Shown piece after piece: positions 1-6,532 of a DNA stretch of 7,790 bases; the first letter of the stretch is position 1, and the number at the start of each line of letters is the position of its first letter. The translations under genes and the position numbers were made by a program. Source of the stretch: Acidaminococcaceae bacterium (GTDB lineage: Bacteria > Bacillota > Negativicutes > Acidaminococcales > Acidaminococcaceae); contig JAFSOW010000011.1 of NCBI GenBank assembly GCA_017443165.1, forward strand, positions 1 through 7,790, read 5' to 3'. Below the pieces are notes generated by a model. That model was not told the DNA's origin and did not search any database. It saw only the letters and a list, made by a program, of their open reading frames with translations.

Positions 1-1
1 A

Positions 2-817
2 AGAAATGCCGGACTTAATGTCGCTCGGGGAAAGTATATTTATTTTTTGGACAGCGATGACTTTATTGAGCCCGACTTGTTAGAAACGGCCTGCGGGGAA
101 TTAGAAAATAAGAATCTGGATATCGTTTTTTTTGATACAATCGTCTTCGGCGAGAAGGGGATCAGTCAGGAAACAGTGGATAAAAAAAATAAATATTATG
201 TGATGCGCAGTGACTATTCAGAGGTTTCTAAGGGAGAAGATTTACTATACGATTTTTTAAAAAACGATGATTTCTGCAGTTCTGTTTGCAAACAAATTGT
301 CCGAAGAGCTTTTCTTGAGGAGCATCAGTTACATTTTTATGAAGGGATCATTAATGAAGATGATTTATATACATTTAAGGTTACAGCGCTTGCCAGGCGG
401 GCAGCATACATACACCGGGTTTTTTTCCACAGAAGACTGAGAATGAATTCTACGGTAACAAAACCTTTGGACTTTCAATCTCCGTACGGATACTTTGTCT
501 GCGTCAAAGAGAGTTATCGTTTTCTGTTACAACAAACCTATGATGCGGAAAAGAAACATAGATTTTTAATGCGACTAAAAAGATGGGCGGAAATAGCGCA
601 GAAAGAGTATTTGCAGTTGGAGAGAACAGAGAGGGAAAAGATTAAGAACCTTCCTGAAGTCGATAAATTTCTGTTTGAACTCTGCATAGCAGATTATGCT
701 AATAAAGAGGAACGATTTAAACGGATACTCGCAATTGAACAGAAAGTATCTGACTTGAGAATCAAAAAGCTCGATAAAAAACTAACGGAGTTAGAAAAAT
801 CACTTTCTTTGCAATAG
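2..817 (+). CDS. GT2-family glycosyltransferase, 5' end missing
   Basis: This is the C-terminal part of a family 2 (GT-A fold) glycosyltransferase, which adds a sugar from a nucleotide-sugar donor to a growing surface glycan on the cytosolic side of the membrane. The frame is open from base 2. The first visible residues read RNAGLNVARGKYIYFLDSDD, the classic GT2 block that leads into the metal- and nucleotide-binding DxD motif (DSDD at bases 50-61). A TTG at 47 is open but lies inside this conserved block, so it is not the true start. Further on, NEDDLY followed by a hydrophobic 'yihrvfFHRRLRMNST' stretch matches the usual acceptor-side region of capsule and teichoic GT2 enzymes. The last ~60 residues are charged and end in a likely coiled coil (IEQKVSDLRIKKLDKKLTEL). 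About 80-90 N-terminal residues are probably missing. The gene is clearly more AT-rich than those downstream. Family is confident; donor and acceptor cannot be read. Confidence 0.9.
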   Translation, partial: RNAGLNVARGKYIYFLDSDDFIEPDLLETACGELENKNLDIVFFDTIVFGEKGISQETVDKKNKYYVMRSDYSEVSKGEDLLYDFLKNDDFCSSVCKQIVRRAFLEEHQLHFYEGIINEDDLYTFKVTALARRAAYIHRVFFHRRLRMNSTVTKPLDFQSPYGYFVCVKESYRFLLQQTYDAEKKHRFLMRLKRWAEIAQKEYLQLERTEREKIKNLPEVDKFLFELCIADYANKEERFKRILAIEQKVSDLRIKKLDKKLTELEKSLSLQ

Positions 818-966
818 GACCGTTTATTGCTTTTATTCCGGGATAATTGTGGGGCGGCTTTTTCTGCCGGTAATTGTACAGACTTGCTTAATATTGAAAT
901 GGTACCGATGAAAAATGAGGAATTTGTAGCTGGGAGGAAACAGTAACCGATAAAGGTGATGTTACC
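818..966 (+). other. intergenic gap between the glycosyltransferase and the ROK-CotH gene
   Basis: This is the only sizeable non-coding stretch (149 bases). It holds no convincing rho-independent terminator: the best hairpin (CGGC/GCCG around 855-869) has a 4-bp stem and no T-run after it. No good -35/-10 pair is visible; TAATAT at 889-894 lacks a matching -35. A strong ribosome-site-like GGGAGGAAA at 932-940 has no start codon at a useful distance, so it may be a remnant. The codons after the glycosyltransferase stop stay open in the same frame until TAA at 944-946, which could be chance. The gap coincides with a rise in G+C, so it may mark a join between two differently acquired parts of the cluster. 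Confidence 0.5.
953..958 (+). promoter_or_regulatory. ribosome binding site for the ROK-CotH gene
   Basis: AAGGTG lies 8 bases before ATG 967 and matches part of the AAGGAGGTG consensus. It supports 967 as the start, since the same frame has no ATG, GTG or TTG between the upstream TGA at 916 and 967. Confidence 0.6.
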
Positions 967-3453
967 ATGAATTATTTATGCATTGATATTGGGGGCTTTG
1001 CAATAAAATACGGGATAGCCGAAAAGAACGGAACGCTGTTGTTGCGGGGCGAGATGCCAAACGTGATAAGGAAAAAGGGCTTGAAACGCTTCATTTACAA
1101 CTTGGCGTCCATTACTAAAGCATTCCGGCAAAAATATAACTTGCAGGGGATTGCTGTTTCAACATCCGGCGTTGTGGATTCTGACAGCGGTATTGTGTTA
1201 GAATATTCCAGCTTTTTCCCTGCCAGGATTGCGCTAAAAGAACTGCTGGAGAAGACATGTGAATTACCTTGTACTGTAGAAAATGATGCGAATGCAGTGG
1301 CTTTGGGAGAGTACTGGCTGGGATCAGGTCGGGGTGTGAAATCGTTATACTGTATTACAGTGGGGAGCGGTATCGGCGGAGGCGCCATTGTCAACGGCAG
1401 GCTGTGCCGTGGCGCAGCTTTTTGCACAGGGGAAATAGAACACCTTAGTATAGGGACAGACGGTATTTGGAAAAAGAAGGCGCCTACCAGTGCGCTGATT
1501 AAAGAAATAGCAAAGGAAAAAGGGTTGCCGGAGAATAGTCTGAACGGTGAAAAGATTTTTTCCATGGCTCAGACAGGCGATACAGTCGTAAAGGCTGCCA
1601 TAGCAAATCAGATGGATGCCCTTGCGGCAGGCATTGCCAATATTTGTTATATGCTGAATCCGGAACGAATTATTATAGGGGGAGGCATTTCCGCCCAGGC
1701 GGATTATTTGTATCCGCTGCTGGATGCGGCCCTGCGTAAAAGGTTAATTCCACTGATCTATGATAATATGACCCTGTGCTTTGCCGCTCTAAAAAATGAT
1801 GCGGGTATGATTGGCGCGCTGTATAATTTTCTGCGTTCAGAAAAGGTAACGTTGAAGCAAAAACAGACGCTGCGGTGTGTTACGCAGAACGGCATAGTGT
1901 TTTCCCATGAAGACGGCCTTTACGCTGAAGCGGAACTGAAGGTACACATGCAAGCGCCGGAGGGATGCACGATCGCATTTACAACCAATGGAACGATACC
2001 CTCTAAAAAAGCCGACAGCGGTAAGTCTGAATTGGATGTTACATTGAACCGTACTATGTCCGGATACCTTGTGGATCACAGGGAACTGATCCTGTATACC
2101 GAATGGGGGAGATCCGTTTTATGCCAGGATGACAGTCTGCCGGCCGGCGTTGTTTTGAATACAGCCGTAGTTGACAACCAAGGTATAGTCAGCGACAAGG
2201 TGAAGACGAATGTGTATTTTTTAGAAGCGGATTTTGCAAGAAGATTTCCAAATTGCCTGGTTGTTTCATTTACGACAGATCCCCAGAACCTGCTGAATTA
2301 CGAAATGGGTATTTATGCCTTAGGCGCCGTATATGACACATGGAGGAAATCAGAAGCCGGAAAGAAACTGATGGCCGAAAAGAGGTATTGGTGGGCGCAA
2401 ACAAACTGTACACAGCAAGGGAAAAAATGGGAGCGCCCCTGTCAGATTCAGCTTTTCAACAGCGGCTCTACAAGACCAGATGCGATATTGAACGCAGGGA
2501 TACGGATTCGTGGCGGCAGTTCCCGACTGAAGAATCAGAAATCGTTGACTGTGTATTTCCGTAAGAAGTACGGTTCCGCACTTTTTCCGTTCAAGCTATT
2601 TGATAAACCGGATGAGTATAAAGCTTTCGCCTTGCGAAACGGCGATAATGAACAACTGAAGTTCAGAGATGCATTTCTTCAGGATCTGGCCAGGGGAGGG
2701 CATTATACTATATTGGATTCCCGTCCGGCCGTAGTGTTTTTAAACGGCGAGTACTGGGGGCCTTATTCACTGAATGAAATCATCTCAGGTAAAACGATGG
2801 AGAACCGGTTTGGAGTTGATAAGAATAACGTGATCGTTATCAAGGAAATGAAAGTTCAAATAGGAGAAAAAGAAGATTTCAGGCTTTATAAAGAACTGCA
2901 GGCCTTTGCGGATAAGGACCTCACAGACTCCACAACATACCGGCTGTTCTGCGATACAGTGGATATTCGTTCTATGGCAGATTTTTTTGCGTTGCGGATT
3001 TATATTGGTGACGCTGACTGGACACAGACAGAAAATCATGTTCTTTGGAGAACCAGAGATGCATCCTATAATGGCGGCAGGTGGCAGTATATTGTCCATG
3101 ATACGGATGTAAGTTCAGGATACCGAGGCGAAAAAGAGACTTCTCCTATGACAGATCACTTCCGGCTGGCAATAGAGAATTTCCCGGTATTCGCAGCAGC
3201 CCTCAGGAATAAAGAATTTTACACATTATTTTTGAAGGCTATAAAAAAGATTGGCTCGGAAAACTTTCAGTTTTCCAGAGTACAAACAAAAATGAATGAA
3301 TATGACAGACTCTGGAGACCGCTGATGGAGGACTTCTATAAGCGTTTTGGGGGAAGCTTCCGGGATCGGGAATTATTCATGAAATTAACATTAGATTTTT
3401 TCCGTAGGAGATATGCTTTTATCATACCGATGGTGGAAAGCTGGAAACCGTGA
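967..3453 (+). CDS. ROK-family sugar kinase fused to a chitobiase-like domain and a CotH-like kinase domain
   Basis: Three modules are seen. Residues 1-288 are a full ROK kinase (ATP-dependent phosphorylation of a sugar or related polyol): phosphate loop DIGGFAIK (7-14), catalytic ENDANAVALGE (105-115, D107 as base), glycine-rich TVGSGIGGGA (131-140), GEIEH (155-159) and a second nucleotide-binding segment RIIIGGGIS (234-242). The usual Thr after DIGG is Phe11, and the ROK zinc cysteines are absent, as in the beta-glucoside kinase type. Residues ~308-420 resemble the beta-sandwich of chitobiase C-termini (DGLYAEAELKVHMQAPEGC, then FTTNGTIPS). Residues ~425-828 match CotH: KKWERPCQIQLF (486-497), GIRIRGGSSR (511-520), QKS (524-526), LRNGDNE (556-562), FLNGEYWGPY (591-600), and putative metal/catalytic acids GDADW (681-685) and HDTD (711-714). 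CotH phosphorylates spore-coat proteins in Bacillus. No signal peptide or membrane segment is visible, so it is probably cytosolic. The gene lies 24 bases before the exporter genes. Domain calls are strong; substrate is unknown. Confidence 0.88.
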   Translation: MNYLCIDIGGFAIKYGIAEKNGTLLLRGEMPNVIRKKGLKRFIYNLASITKAFRQKYNLQGIAVSTSGVVDSDSGIVLEYSSFFPARIALKELLEKTCELPCTVENDANAVALGEYWLGSGRGVKSLYCITVGSGIGGGAIVNGRLCRGAAFCTGEIEHLSIGTDGIWKKKAPTSALIKEIAKEKGLPENSLNGEKIFSMAQTGDTVVKAAIANQMDALAAGIANICYMLNPERIIIGGGISAQADYLYPLLDAALRKRLIPLIYDNMTLCFAALKNDAGMIGALYNFLRSEKVTLKQKQTLRCVTQNGIVFSHEDGLYAEAELKVHMQAPEGCTIAFTTNGTIPSKKADSGKSELDVTLNRTMSGYLVDHRELILYTEWGRSVLCQDDSLPAGVVLNTAVVDNQGIVSDKVKTNVYFLEADFARRFPNCLVVSFTTDPQNLLNYEMGIYALGAVYDTWRKSEAGKKLMAEKRYWWAQTNCTQQGKKWERPCQIQLFNSGSTRPDAILNAGIRIRGGSSRLKNQKSLTVYFRKKYGSALFPFKLFDKPDEYKAFALRNGDNEQLKFRDAFLQDLARGGHYTILDSRPAVVFLNGEYWGPYSLNEIISGKTMENRFGVDKNNVIVIKEMKVQIGEKEDFRLYKELQAFADKDLTDSTTYRLFCDTVDIRSMADFFALRIYIGDADWTQTENHVLWRTRDASYNGGRWQYIVHDTDVSSGYRGEKETSPMTDHFRLAIENFPVFAAALRNKEFYTLFLKAIKKIGSENFQFSRVQTKMNEYDRLWRPLMEDFYKRFGGSFRDRELFMKLTLDFFRRRYAFIIPMVESWKP

Positions 3454-3467
3454 CCAGCAATCCTGAC

Positions 3468-3473
3468 AGGAGA
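3468..3473 (+). promoter_or_regulatory. ribosome binding site for the ABC permease gene
   Basis: AGGAGA sits 4 bases before ATG 3478 (GGAG ends at 3472) in the 24-base gap after the ROK-CotH stop. It is the clearest Shine-Dalgarno sequence in the window and fixes the permease start. Confidence 0.7.
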
Positions 3474-3477
3474 TATA

Positions 3478-4341
3478 ATGAAGAATAACAGTAACAACGA
3501 CCGTAATAACTACATATGCATTTCTCCAGACAGAAGCTGGACCGACCTGCGGTTGGATGAAGTGTGGCGGTACAGGGATTTGATTTTTCTGTTTACGAAG
3601 CGCTATTTTGCACTCACCTATGCCCAGACAATCCTGGGACCGCTCTGGCTGTTTTTGAAACCGTTCCTTACCAGTATCATGTTTACGCTGGTATTTGGAT
3701 ATATTGCGGGAATTCAGACAGACGGCGTTCCGAAATTCCTGTTTTTCCTTTGCGGCACGGCGGTTTGGAATTTTTTCTCTGCCTGTGTCAGTGATAACGC
3801 AAAAACTTTTATCGATAATGCGTCACTGTTCGGGAAGGTTTATTTTCCCCGGCTGACTGTGCCGGTTTCCAAGGTGACTGCTTTCTTGATCCGTTTCCTG
3901 ATTCAGATATCCATGGTGCTTATAGTTCTGCTTTATTATTGTGTAAACGGAAACGTCAGACCGCACTTTGAACTGTGGATAGTGCTTCCGTTACTGCTTT
4001 TGCAGCTTGGTCTGATGGGTATGGGGGTCGGTATCATTATTTCCAGCCTGACCACGAAATACAGGGATCTTTCGGTATTGGTTGAATTTGGCATACAGCT
4101 TTGGATGTACGGGACGCCGGTGGTATATCCCCTGTCCCAATTGCCGCAGGGTTGGATGCGAACGGCGGCGCTGCTTAACCCGGTTACTGCGCCGGTGGAA
4201 TTATTCCGGCTCATTTTGCTGGGTGAAGGTTTATTCAGCCCGGCTTCTTATCTGTGGAGTCTGGGATTTACCGTGATTGTGACGGTTTTGGGTGTAGTTG
4301 TTTTTAATCATGTTGAAAAGACTTTTTTGGATACGGTTTAA
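3478..4341 (+). CDS. polysaccharide/teichoic-acid ABC-2 exporter permease (Wzm/TagG type)
   Basis: This is the membrane subunit of an ABC exporter that moves a lipid-linked glycan or teichoic-like polymer across the cytoplasmic membrane. The 287 residues are a normal full length for the family. A charged cytosolic N-terminus (to ~45) is followed by six likely membrane segments at about 50-78, 85-104, 131-155, 164-190, 198-218 and 256-276. Family landmarks seen: LGPLWLFLKP (53-62), NASLFGKVYFPRLTVPVSKV (114-133), KYRDLSVLVEF (194-204), TPVVYPLS (213-220) and LNPVTAPVELFR (233-244). It ends 3 bases before the start of its ATPase partner, as expected for a transporter pair. TagG (teichoic acid), Wzm (O-antigen) and rhamnan exporters cannot be told apart from this subunit alone, so I give no symbol. 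Confidence 0.93.
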   Translation: MKNNSNNDRNNYICISPDRSWTDLRLDEVWRYRDLIFLFTKRYFALTYAQTILGPLWLFLKPFLTSIMFTLVFGYIAGIQTDGVPKFLFFLCGTAVWNFFSACVSDNAKTFIDNASLFGKVYFPRLTVPVSKVTAFLIRFLIQISMVLIVLLYYCVNGNVRPHFELWIVLPLLLLQLGLMGMGVGIIISSLTTKYRDLSVLVEFGIQLWMYGTPVVYPLSQLPQGWMRTAALLNPVTAPVELFRLILLGEGLFSPASYLWSLGFTVIVTVLGVVVFNHVEKTFLDTV

Positions 4342-4344
4342 TTT

Positions 4345-5646
4345 ATGGAAGAAAAATATGCAGAGATGCAGAAGGCCGGGCTGGCCATCCGCATCCGTGG
4401 ACTGAAAAAAGAATACCGTCTGGGGCAGATAGGGCGTACTACGCTGCAGAAAGAGATAAAACGCTGGTGGGCCAGGAAACGTGGCCTGGAAGACCCATAT
4501 TCAAAAATCGGGCAACCGAAAAGGGTAATCGGCGAACGATTTATGGCTCTCAACGGAATTGACCTGACTATCCATAAAGGCGAAGCGCTGGGTATCATCG
4601 GCAGAAACGGCGCCGGAAAGAGCACGCTGCTGAAAATTATCAGCCGGATTACGGCCCCTTCTGAAGGAGAAGTGGAAATTATCGGGCGTGTAACGTCCAT
4701 GCTGGAGGTTGGCACCGGATTTCACGGGGAAATGACCGGAAGGGAAAACGTGTACCTCAATGGAGCCATTCTGGGCATGACCAAAGCGGAAATCGATTCC
4801 AAAATGGATGAAATCATTGATTTTTCCGAGGTGGGCGAGTTTATCGACACTCCGGTGAAACGGTATTCCAGCGGCATGTACGTAAAGCTGGCTTTTTCTG
4901 TGGCGGCCCATCTGGACAACGAGATCCAGATTATGGACGAGGTTCTGGCCGTAGGCGATGTGGAATTTCAGAAAAAATGCCTGCAGAAGATGCGGGCGGC
5001 GGCCCGCGTGGAAGGCCGGACGGTTCTATATGTAAGCCATAATATGAGTACGATCCGGCGTTTGTGTGACCGCTGTATAGTGCTTGATGAAGGAAAGATT
5101 ATCTATGACGGCAATGTGGATAAAGCAATTTCCCTTTATATGGGAACCGGGGAAACATTGTGCAGAGAAATCTGTTTTACGGATAAAAACCGTCCTTACG
5201 GGCGTTACAGCCAGAAGTTTTTAATTGAAAGACTTATGCTGGTAGAAGCGGATATGCCCCGGTATGCTGAAAATGAGAAGGCATTTTTTGATATAGACTG
5301 TAAGGCTTTGCAGGATATGCGGAATGTATGCCTGCGCATGGAATTCTGGTATCAGGATGGGACAAAAATCGGTTCTATGTTATCTAATTCCGTGGATACT
5401 ATACGGGAAGGTTCCTGCCGGTTCCGTTTGGAAATAGATCTGGCCGGTTTTATGGCAGGGAAGTACAGCGCGGATATTGTTGCCTATACGGTTGGCCTGA
5501 ATGGAATGCAGGAACTGCTGGACGGTGTATATCCCGGAATTATTTTCGAAGTGGAAAATACTCCGGAAGCGGACCGTTATGTGGAATGGAACCATCAGTA
5601 CTGGGGACATATCCGGTTGCGGGATATGCGCCTTACGTTGAAATGA
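4345..5646 (+). CDS. polysaccharide ABC exporter ATP-binding subunit with C-terminal carbohydrate-recognition-like extension (Wzt/TagH type)
   Basis: This is the nucleotide-binding subunit that powers the upstream permease. The ATPase domain (~12-257) has Walker A GRNGAGKST (86-94), signature YSSGM (174-178), Walker B acids D198-E199 in IMDEV, D-loop LAVGD (201-205) and switch His232 in SHNM. The DEVLAVGD block and an insert before the first conserved strand (~25-60) are typical of Wzt/TagH-type exporters. Residues ~258-433 form an extra domain rich in beta strands. In the E. coli O9a Wzt such an extension binds the modified end of the glycan; here the role is inferred from position and length. 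The start lies 3 bases after the permease stop with no good ribosome site, so translation is probably coupled. The last 4 bases (ATGA) overlap a 19-codon frame leading to the next gene. Confidence 0.93.
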   Translation: MEEKYAEMQKAGLAIRIRGLKKEYRLGQIGRTTLQKEIKRWWARKRGLEDPYSKIGQPKRVIGERFMALNGIDLTIHKGEALGIIGRNGAGKSTLLKIISRITAPSEGEVEIIGRVTSMLEVGTGFHGEMTGRENVYLNGAILGMTKAEIDSKMDEIIDFSEVGEFIDTPVKRYSSGMYVKLAFSVAAHLDNEIQIMDEVLAVGDVEFQKKCLQKMRAAARVEGRTVLYVSHNMSTIRRLCDRCIVLDEGKIIYDGNVDKAISLYMGTGETLCREICFTDKNRPYGRYSQKFLIERLMLVEADMPRYAENEKAFFDIDCKALQDMRNVCLRMEFWYQDGTKIGSMLSNSVDTIREGSCRFRLEIDLAGFMAGKYSADIVAYTVGLNGMQELLDGVYPGIIFEVENTPEADRYVEWNHQYWGHIRLRDMRLTLK

Positions 5647-5702
5647 ATCCGAATCTGCGGCTGACTTTAAGCCCGCGTTTAAGAATCACGGAATGTTTGT
5701 GA
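5643..5702 (+). CDS. possible 19-residue coupling ORF between the exporter ATPase and licD-like genes
   Basis: A short frame starts at ATG 5643 inside the ATGA that ends the exporter ATPase, and stops at TGA 5700-5702, whose A is the first base of the ATG at 5702 used by the LicD gene. The product would be MNPNLRLTLSPRLRITECL. I recognise no family. The exact ATGA and TGATG junctions would let ribosomes pass by termination-reinitiation across a 55-base gap that has only a weak ribosome site. It could instead be chance, or the remnant of a longer gene; protein function is doubtful. Confidence 0.3.
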   Translation: MNPNLRLTLSPRLRITECL

Positions 5703-6532
5703 TGGGAAACCTTGATTTGACCGAAATTCATAAAATTGAACTGAAAATGCTGAAAGCCGTAGCTGCCCTTTGCGACCGTTACAACCTGCGTTATTCCATC
5801 TATTGCGGCACGCTGCTGGGGGCTGTAAGGCATAAAGGATTTATCCCCTGGGACGATGATATCGATCTTGCAATGCCATTGGACGATTATCGGAAATTTC
5901 TGGAGCATGCGGCTGAGATGCCGGCGGGGATGACCTGTATTCACTGTGGCAACACCCGGGATTTTACCCGTTTTTGGGCGAAAGTTGCTGCGGACGGCAC
6001 GACGTTTTTGCCGGTAGAACTGGCTGAACTGGATATACACTGGGGCATTTCACTGGATATTTATCCCATGATCGGAACGCCTGCCACAGTTTTGGGGGAA
6101 ACAATACATAAATGTCTGCTGCAGGCTGCCTGTAAACTTCAGCTGGCTCCTAAATACCAAGTGACCCATGCTCCCGGTTTTATCAAAACGCTGATTGCGC
6201 ATCTGCCGTTTTTTGTCAGGCGCCTTTTCACCCGTGTATTATTGGCATTCTGCCTGATGGAGCCGGATAAGGCTGAACGGGTAGGTACGATAGATGCCGA
6301 GCCCTTTGAAGGTAAATACAGTTGGGAAGACTGGCAGGAAATGATAACACTGCCTTTTGAGGATGCAACCTTCCGGGCGCCTGCCAGATATGACAAAATC
6401 CTGCGCAGGATGTATGGGGATTACATGAAACTCCCTCCGGAAGAAGCAAGGACGATACATGTAAAAGGTGAGGTAATTATAGACCCGCATCGAGACTACC
6501 GACTTTATCGCAAGGAGTTGTTGGGGAAATGA
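5702..6532 (+). CDS. LicD-family phosphotransferase
   Basis: LicD enzymes transfer a phospho-alcohol from a CDP-linked donor to a sugar on a glycan; the founding member adds phosphocholine, while the related animal proteins fukutin and FKRP add ribitol phosphate. The hallmark block is clear: YCGTLLGAVRHKGF, then IPWDDDIDLAMP with its cluster of acidic residues (about residues 34-59 from ATG 5702), followed by DDYRKF. Later landmarks are GISLDIYPM and PFEDATFRAPARYDKIL with YGDYMKLPPEEAR near the C-terminus. The usual Arg-x-Asp-Tyr reads Leu-Asp-Asp-Tyr. No membrane segment is obvious, so the enzyme is cytosolic or peripheral. I chose ATG 5702 because CGGA at 5689-5692 lies 9 bases upstream and it joins a TGATG junction; ATG 5693 (three residues longer) is possible. 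The next gene overlaps its stop by 4 bases. With a TagD-like enzyme next door, the donor may be a CDP-polyol rather than CDP-choline (inference). Confidence 0.92.
   Translation: MGNLDLTEIHKIELKMLKAVAALCDRYNLRYSIYCGTLLGAVRHKGFIPWDDDIDLAMPLDDYRKFLEHAAEMPAGMTCIHCGNTRDFTRFWAKVAADGTTFLPVELAELDIHWGISLDIYPMIGTPATVLGETIHKCLLQAACKLQLAPKYQVTHAPGFIKTLIAHLPFFVRRLFTRVLLAFCLMEPDKAERVGTIDAEPFEGKYSWEDWQEMITLPFEDATFRAPARYDKILRRMYGDYMKLPPEEARTIHVKGEVIIDPHRDYRLYRKELLGK

Noticed and set aside
852..870. Possible terminator hairpin (CGGC ... GCCG) after the glycosyltransferase gene
   Set aside because: The stem is only 4 bp, the T-run is in the loop rather than after the stem, and the following bases are not T-rich.
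873..895. Candidate promoter with TAATAT at 889-894 and TTGTAC upstream
   Set aside because: The spacing between the two boxes is about 10 bases, far from 16-18, and no -35-like sequence sits at the correct distance.
818..946. Open extension of the glycosyltransferase frame past its TAG stop, 42 codons to TAA
   Set aside because: An open run this short is readily expected by chance. It has no recognisable motif and no reason to assume readthrough.
942..965. GTAAC/GTTAC inverted repeat flanking the ribosome site of the ROK-CotH gene
   Set aside because: A 5-bp stem with a 13-base loop is too weak to claim as a regulatory structure.
1095..1565. Antisense open frame of 156 codons within the ROK part
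   Set aside because: It lies opposite a well-conserved kinase domain, has no family motif, and is explained by the codon pattern of the sense gene.
4338..4911. Overlapping antisense open frames across the exporter ATPase gene
   Set aside because: They mirror the conserved Walker A to signature region of the sense strand and have no independent protein features.
5656..5676. Weak hairpin (GCGG ... CCGC) between the exporter ATPase and LicD genes
   Set aside because: A 4-bp stem with a 12-base loop and no T-tract; it is inside a tightly coupled operon junction and unlikely to end transcription.
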